17,505 bases of DNA. Origin: an archaeon. GTDB taxonomy: Archaea; Hydrothermarchaeota; Hydrothermarchaeia; JALTZZ01; JALUTC01. The translations under genes and the position numbers were made by a program. Positions within the stretch are counted from its first letter, which is position 1. Every line of letters starts with the position of its first letter. The DNA is taken from positions 1 to 17,505 of the forward strand of contig JALTZH010000084.1 in NCBI GenBank assembly GCA_027051265.1, given 5' to 3'. Below the pieces are notes generated by a model. The model was not told the origin of the DNA. It was given only the letters and a program-made list of their open reading frames with translations, and did not search any database. Below, piece by piece: positions 12,963 to 17,505 of the stretch.

Positions 12963-13153
12963 AATTATACTAATATTAATTATACAAATTTAAACGTTTC
13001 GCTTTTTTATTGTAAATGTTGTGAACTAAACCTAAGTGGGTAGAGAATATTGAAACGTAAACAAAACTTAATCACCAATAGAGAAAACCCATTTCTTTAA
13101 AAAACGTGAAGAGTTAATATAGATAAATTGAATATCATTTTTTCAATTTTTTT
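12963..13153. promoter_or_regulatory. Divergent intergenic region between the ATPase gene and metG
   Basis: 191 bases, AT-rich, with no ORF or RNA motif that I can see. The metG ATG follows TTTTTTT directly; TTAATATAGAT around 13114-13124 and CTTTAAAAA around 13095-13103 are candidate TATA boxes. On the minus strand TATAATTAATATTA lies close to the ATPase start. No clear operator is visible. Confidence 0.35.
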
Positions 13154-15091
13154 ATGAGAATATTAATCACCGCAGCTTTACCATATGTAAATAACGTTCC
13201 ACATATAGGAAATATCGTTGGAAGTCATCTACCTGCGGATATATTTGCAAGATTCTGTAGATTACTTGGATATGAAACGTTATTCATAGGAGGTAGTGAT
13301 GAACATGGTACACCGATAGAAGTTACTGCAAGAAAATTAGGAATTCCTCCTAAAAAATTGTGTGATGTTTTTTATGAGATACATAAGGAAATATACGATT
13401 GGTTTAATTTTAGTTATGATAATTTTTCAAGAACGTCGAGAGAGATTCATCATCAAACAACAAAAGAGTTCTTCCTGAAAATGTATGAAAACGGATACAT
13501 AATTGAAGGTGAGCTAAATTTACCTTATTGTGAAAACGATAAGATGTTTCTACCAGATAGATATGTTTATGGAACCTGCCCAAAGTGTGGTTATGAATTG
13601 GCTAGAGGTGATCAATGCGAAAAATGTGGTACTCTCCTAAATCCGGAGGATTTGATAAACATAAAATGTACTATTTGTAACGAAAAACCTATATTTAAAA
13701 AAGTTAAACATTTGTTTTTTGATTTAAGTAAGTTACAGAAAAAACTCGAAGAATGGATTATGAGTAAAAAGGATATCTGGTATGAGCATGTTTTAAACTT
13801 AAGTTTATCGATAATAAAACAAGGCTTAAAGCCACGTTGCATCTCAAGAGATTTAAAATGGGGTGTTAAAATACCTATAAAAGGTTATGAGAATAAAGTT
13901 TTTTACGTATGGTTTGATGCACCTATAGGTTATATTTCATCAACGAGAGAATATTTTAAAAAGCAAAATAAAGAAAAAGACTGGGAGAAGTTTTGGAAAG
14001 ATAAGGAAACAAGAATCTATCATTTCATTGGAAAAGATAACATTCCATTTCATACAATCTTCTGGCCAGCTATGCTGTTAGCAAATGGAGAGTATTGCCT
14101 CCCATATTTTGTTGTCGGACTAAATTATTTGAATTATGAAGGAGATAAGATTTCAAAAACCAGACAATGGGGAATATTTTGTGAAAATCTACCAAAATCT
14201 GGATTAGATTCGGATATATGGAGATATTATTTAATACATTTAATACCAGAAACATCTGATACGGAATGGAAATGGAAAGAATTTAAGGAACGCGTAAATA
14301 ACGAATTGGTTGCAAACATAGGTAATTTTATCTATAGAACGCTGTCATTTTTGAAGAGATATTTTAACGGTATTGTTCCGGAATATGAACTCAAAGTTTC
14401 AGATAAAGAATTTTTGGAAGAATTTAAACAGAAAGTTAACGAATATAAAAAACTAATGTTAAAATTAAGGATCAGAGATTCTTTAAGAAAAGTCCTTGAA
14501 ATATCTTACCTTTGTAATAAATATTTTCAAGAAAATGAACCTTGGAAATTGATAGAAAAAGATCGTAAAAGAGCAGAGACGGTAATTTACATTTGTATAA
14601 ATCTATGCTTTTACCTTGCTATTCTTTTAGAACCATTCCTACCTAATACTTCGAAAAAACTTGAACGAATATTAAATAAGAGGATTAAAAGTTTGGAACA
14701 AATATATCAGTTTAATATTAAACCGGGAGATAAAATAGGAGAGCCGGAGATATTATTTCCAAAAATTGATGATAAAAAGATTGAAGAAATAAGAAAAATA
14801 GTTACTAAACCATTAAATTTTGAGGAATTGTTTTACATAGATGTTAATGACTTAATGAAGTTAAACTTGAGATTATGTAAAATAGTTGAAGCAAAAAGGC
14901 TGGATACGAATAGAGTTTTGATTAAGGTAAAAGTTGATGAAAACATTAAGGAAGTTGTTTTAAATACAAAAGATGATGAAAAGAAGCTAATCGGAAAGTA
15001 TGGAGTTTGTACTGAAGATGGATTATTAACAGTTGGCGATAAAATCATAACAGTGGATCGTAATATTGAAGAAAATGCTAGAGTAAGATAA
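13154..15091 (+). CDS. metG: Methionyl-tRNA synthetase
   Basis: 645 residues, class I. It charges tRNA-Met, including the initiator. Seen: ALPYVNNVPHIGN with the HIGH motif as HIGN, GGSDEHGTPIE, one full zinc knuckle (CPKC ... CEKC, about residues 143-158) plus a half knuckle (CTIC), VWFDAPIGYISST, the KMSKS loop as KISKT (GDKISKTRQWG), and the helical anticodon domain with NELVANIGNFIYRT. The last ~85 residues (LFYIDVNDLMKLNLRLCKIV ... GLLTVGDKIITVD) look like a shortened EMAP-II/Trbp-type tRNA-binding domain, the domain used for dimerisation in other MetRS proteins. The start at 13154 follows a T-run, with no Shine-Dalgarno site, which fits leaderless translation. Confidence 0.97.
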   Translation: MRILITAALPYVNNVPHIGNIVGSHLPADIFARFCRLLGYETLFIGGSDEHGTPIEVTARKLGIPPKKLCDVFYEIHKEIYDWFNFSYDNFSRTSREIHHQTTKEFFLKMYENGYIIEGELNLPYCENDKMFLPDRYVYGTCPKCGYELARGDQCEKCGTLLNPEDLINIKCTICNEKPIFKKVKHLFFDLSKLQKKLEEWIMSKKDIWYEHVLNLSLSIIKQGLKPRCISRDLKWGVKIPIKGYENKVFYVWFDAPIGYISSTREYFKKQNKEKDWEKFWKDKETRIYHFIGKDNIPFHTIFWPAMLLANGEYCLPYFVVGLNYLNYEGDKISKTRQWGIFCENLPKSGLDSDIWRYYLIHLIPETSDTEWKWKEFKERVNNELVANIGNFIYRTLSFLKRYFNGIVPEYELKVSDKEFLEEFKQKVNEYKKLMLKLRIRDSLRKVLEISYLCNKYFQENEPWKLIEKDRKRAETVIYICINLCFYLAILLEPFLPNTSKKLERILNKRIKSLEQIYQFNIKPGDKIGEPEILFPKIDDKKIEEIRKIVTKPLNFEELFYIDVNDLMKLNLRLCKIVEAKRLDTNRVLIKVKVDENIKEVVLNTKDDEKKLIGKYGVCTEDGLLTVGDKIITVDRNIEENARVR

Positions 15092-15101
15092 TTTTTCATG
15101 A

Positions 15102-15109
15102 TTTATAAT
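15102..15109 (+). promoter_or_regulatory. Possible TATA-like box upstream of cdhC
   Basis: TTTATAAT in the 54-base gap after metG, about 40 bases before the cdhC ATG. It would give a short leader; read-through from metG cannot be excluded. Confidence 0.35.
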
Positions 15110-15145
15110 TAAAAATTTGTGTTTCTTAAATTTTTTTTATTAATT

Positions 15146-16549
15146 ATGTTTGAAGGAATTCCTGTAGATGTTTCTCCAATATATGAGGGAGAAAGGATTA
15201 GAAAGGGACAATATTATGTAGAACTAGCAGGTCCTAAAAGTAAAGGGGCAGAATTGGCAAGAGTATTACCAATGGAAGAAGTCGAAGATGAAAAAGTAAC
15301 CATTATAGGTCCGGATATTGACCAAATGGAAGAAGGAAAGGCATATCCGTTCGGATTATACGTTAAAATCGCAGGTGACGATTTGGAAACTGATCTAGAA
15401 GGAGTATTTGAAAGAAAGATACATTATTACTTGAATTATATCCAGGGCTTCATGCATTTGAACTCAAGAGATTTAATATGGTGTAGAATCAGTAAAGATA
15501 GTTTTAAAAAAGGCTTAAGATTACATCATGTTGGAAAGGTTTTAATAAAAATGTATAAGAAAGAATTCAATGCCGTTAAAAAGGTGGAAGTTATAATTTA
15601 TACGGATCCAAAAGAGGTTGATAAATTTATCGAAGAAGCAAGAAGTATCTATGAAAAGAGAGATGCTAGATTAAGAGGATTGAAGGATGAGGATGCCGAT
15701 GTATTTTACTCATGTCTCCTCTGTCAAAGTTTTGCTCCTAGCCATATATGTGTAATAACACCAAATAGACCAGGAGGATGTGGAGCTGTAACATGGTTAG
15801 AAGGTAGAGCTGCGGTAAAAATTGATCCCAATGGCCCAATAGGTGTTATTGAAAAGGGTAAATGTCTCGATCCAGTTAAAGGTGAATACGAAGGTGTAAA
15901 CAGATACGTTCAAGAAAAGTCCGGAGGAAAGATCCAGAGGGTATTTTTATACAGTCTCTTTGATAATCCTCATACGAGTTGTGGATGTTTTGAAGCTATA
16001 GCTTTTTATATACCGGAAGTAGATGGTATAGGAATTGTTCATAGAGAGTTTAAAGGAATGACACCAATAGGATTACCATTTTCAACACTAGCAGGGCAAG
16101 TTGGTGGAGGAGTTCAGAGTAACGGTTTTCTAGGTATAGCTATTGAATATATGAGAAGTCCAAAATTTTTACAAGCGGATGGCGGATGGTATCGAGTAGT
16201 ATGGATGCCTAAAGCTCTTAAAGAAAGGTTAAAAGCTGCAATACCTTCGGAATTATACGAAAAAATTGCAACAGAAGAAGATGCAAAGGATTTAGACTCG
16301 TTAAAAAAATATCTATATGAGAAACAACATCCTGTAGTAAAGAAATTAAAAGAAAAAGAATCCAAAGAAGTTACGGAAGAGAAAAAGGAGGAAAAAGTTC
16401 AGGAACCTCAGAAAGAAGTTATCCAACAAGTTCAGCAAATTCCTGTAACGATGCAGGCACAACCATCTACACAAATAGTTCCAAACTTCACAATAATATT
16501 AAAGAATGCAAAGATATATGCTGAAAAGATTATAATCAAAAAGAAATGA
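15146..16549 (+). CDS. cdhC: CODH/acetyl-CoA synthase (decarbonylase) beta subunit
   Basis: 467 residues. This is the acetyl-CoA synthase subunit of the archaeal ACDS complex, which builds or cleaves acetyl-CoA at the Ni-Ni-[4Fe-4S] A-cluster. The cluster ligands are all visible: C190, C193, C202 and C212 (spacing 3, 9, 10, the same as in bacterial AcsB) for the cubane, and the C-G-C pair C279/C281 (HTSCGCFEAIAFYIPEVDG) for the distal nickel. The N-terminus, MFEGIPVDVSPIYEGERIRK, is typical of CdhC, so I use the ATG at 15146 rather than the GTG at 15119. A Glu/Lys/Gln-rich linker (about 395-445) precedes a short conserved end, FTIILKNAKIYAEKIIIK. It overlaps cooC by 4 bases (ATGA). The other cdh subunits are not adjacent. 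Confidence 0.97.
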   Translation: MFEGIPVDVSPIYEGERIRKGQYYVELAGPKSKGAELARVLPMEEVEDEKVTIIGPDIDQMEEGKAYPFGLYVKIAGDDLETDLEGVFERKIHYYLNYIQGFMHLNSRDLIWCRISKDSFKKGLRLHHVGKVLIKMYKKEFNAVKKVEVIIYTDPKEVDKFIEEARSIYEKRDARLRGLKDEDADVFYSCLLCQSFAPSHICVITPNRPGGCGAVTWLEGRAAVKIDPNGPIGVIEKGKCLDPVKGEYEGVNRYVQEKSGGKIQRVFLYSLFDNPHTSCGCFEAIAFYIPEVDGIGIVHREFKGMTPIGLPFSTLAGQVGGGVQSNGFLGIAIEYMRSPKFLQADGGWYRVVWMPKALKERLKAAIPSELYEKIATEEDAKDLDSLKKYLYEKQHPVVKKLKEKESKEVTEEKKEEKVQEPQKEVIQQVQQIPVTMQAQPSTQIVPNFTIILKNAKIYAEKIIIKKK

Positions 16550-17277
16550 TCGTTGCAGTATCTGGTAAAGGTGGAGTTGGTAAAACTTTAATTTCTTCTC
16601 TTATAATAAAATATCTGTTAGAAAATACTGATGCTAAAATATTAGCGATAGATGCAGATCCCGATTCCAATCTACCGGAATCTTTAGGTTTGAATTATGA
16701 AAAAACGATTGGTGATATAAGAGAAGAATTAACAGAGGAAAAAGTCCCAGCTGGAATGAGTTTACAAGAATATTTCGAATATAAATTGATGTCTGTACTT
16801 GTAGAAACAGAGAGACTTGATTTATTAGTTATGGGAAGAAGTGAAGGACCAGGATGTTATTGTGCAATTAATCATATTTTAAGACAAGCAATAGACATGT
16901 TGGCAAAGAATTATGATCAAGTAATAATTGACTGCGAAGCCGGATTGGAGCATTTATCAAGAAGAACAACACAAGATGTTGATGTAATGCTTGTAGTATC
17001 AGATCTATCAAAAAAGGGTTTAAATACTGCTAAAAGAATAAAGGAATTAGCTGATGAATTACATATAACCTTTAAAAAGATATATCTCATAATAAACATG
17101 TATAATGGTGAAAAGATAGATCTGAGTAATACTTTAAATATGGAATTAATTGGTATAGTACCAAACGACCCTCTTATCAGAGAATACGATGTTAAAGGGA
17201 TTCCGATGATACAATTGCCTGAAAGCTCTAAAGCGTATATTGAAATTAAAAAAATATGTAAAAAAATCTTTGGATAA
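16546..17277 (+). CDS. cooC: CooC-type nickel-insertion ATPase for CODH/ACS maturation
   Basis: 243 residues, MinD/SIMIBI-class P-loop ATPase. The deviant Walker A is SGKGGVGKT (6-14), followed by IDADPDSNLPESLGL. The Ni-binding C-x-C is GPGCYCAINH (C104, C106), the pair that bridges the CooC dimer. DCEAGLEHLSRRT is the switch/Walker B segment. CooC proteins use ATP to load nickel into carbon monoxide dehydrogenase; related AcsF/CooC forms serve acetyl-CoA synthase. The ATGA overlap with cdhC implies coupled translation and suggests this copy serves the A-cluster of CdhC. Its stop lies 1 base from the end of the convergent response-regulator gene. Confidence 0.93.
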   Translation: MIVAVSGKGGVGKTLISSLIIKYLLENTDAKILAIDADPDSNLPESLGLNYEKTIGDIREELTEEKVPAGMSLQEYFEYKLMSVLVETERLDLLVMGRSEGPGCYCAINHILRQAIDMLAKNYDQVIIDCEAGLEHLSRRTTQDVDVMLVVSDLSKKGLNTAKRIKELADELHITFKKIYLIINMYNGEKIDLSNTLNMELIGIVPNDPLIREYDVKGIPMIQLPESSKAYIEIKKICKKIFG

Positions 17278-17278
17278 A

Positions 17279-17505
17279 TTAAACTACTTTAACCTTGATC
17301 TTTTTCTTACATTTGATATTCCTTAACAGTTCTCTAATATCATTTAAATCGAAAGGCTTCTCAAGGATATAATCTACGCGTGAATCTTTAATGTTTGAGA
17401 AGATTGTTGCAAGTATTATATAGGTACCTTTTCTTTTTGCTTCATTTATCAACGTGTTAAATTTATCCTCTGGAAAATATAAGTCTAGGATTAGAATATC
17501 ATAAT
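17279..17505 (-). CDS. Response-regulator receiver domain, C-terminal part (runs off the edge)
   Basis: About 75 residues are inside the window, reading in from the right edge. YDILILDLYFP carries the probable phospho-acceptor Asp at the end of beta-3. GTYIILATIFSN has the Thr of beta-4. YILEKPFDLNDIRELLR has the conserved Lys-Pro of beta-5. The protein ends soon after (KCKKKIKVKVV), so it is a stand-alone receiver or ends with the receiver domain. Partners and any output domain lie outside the window. Confidence 0.75.
   Translation of the reverse strand, partial: YDILILDLYFPEDKFNTLINEAKRKGTYIILATIFSNIKDSRVDYILEKPFDLNDIRELLRNIKCKKKIKVKVV

Noticed and set aside
12963-13153. Search for a tRNA or other structured RNA in the larger intergenic gaps (2293-2478, 12963-13153, 7952-8036).
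   Set aside because: No T-loop sequence, no C/D box set and no long stem was found by eye; the sequence is uniformly AT-rich.

Overview
The window is archaeal. It carries genes with essentially archaeal distribution: a HerA fragment, archease, the small DNA primase subunit PriS, the archaeosine enzyme RaSEA, the beta subunit of the archaeal CODH/acetyl-CoA synthase, a FwdC-like protein and an MCT-1-type PUA protein. Base composition is AT-rich. Many genes begin directly after a T-rich stretch with a TATA-like box about 25-35 bases upstream, as in leaderless archaeal transcription, and internal operon genes instead carry GAGGTG-type Shine-Dalgarno (SD) sites. CODH/ACS, a FwdC homologue and a cytochrome c maturation (Ccm) module together suggest an anaerobic, probably thermophilic, Archaeoglobi- or Hydrothermarchaeota-like lineage. 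That placement is inference.

Layout. Positions 1-394 hold a herA 3' fragment (minus strand) that stops exactly at the first repeat of a seven-repeat CRISPR array (395-820) with no cas genes and no visible leader. Next come a lone FwdC-like gene, a DUF4416 gene and a secreted protein with a cell-wall-binding-2-like domain and a long Met/Glu-rich coiled coil. Convergent to it are ribH and a small coiled-coil gene. Divergent from these is a plus-strand operon: an Fe-S protein, ccmC, a 34-residue ccmD-like gene, a ccmE with the Cys variant of the haem-binding motif, then the RaSEA gene.

Positions 7000-10600 are a minus-strand block: a radical SAM protein, archease, priS, a PUA protein, two decayed copies of one small coiled-coil/membrane gene, and a C/D box sRNA at the 5' end of the PUA gene that is visible only as sequence motifs. 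Positions 10630-11440 are a heavily decayed tnpB, followed by an archaeal ATPase of the DUF234 type. The right end carries metG, then cdhC-cooC (the acetyl-CoA synthase beta subunit and a likely Ni-insertion ATPase), and a response-regulator fragment running off the edge.

The observations most worth a second look are: (1) the C/D box sRNA whose C' box contains the apparent start codon of the PUA gene; (2) priS, which has no ATG/GTG/TTG start but has an ATT placed 7 nt after a perfect GAGGTG; (3) the RaSEA gene, which also lacks a usable start and is preceded by a nine-A run that puts an upstream ATG one base out of frame; (4) herA cut at a CRISPR repeat; and (5) the compact Fe-S/CcmC/CcmD/CcmE operon.
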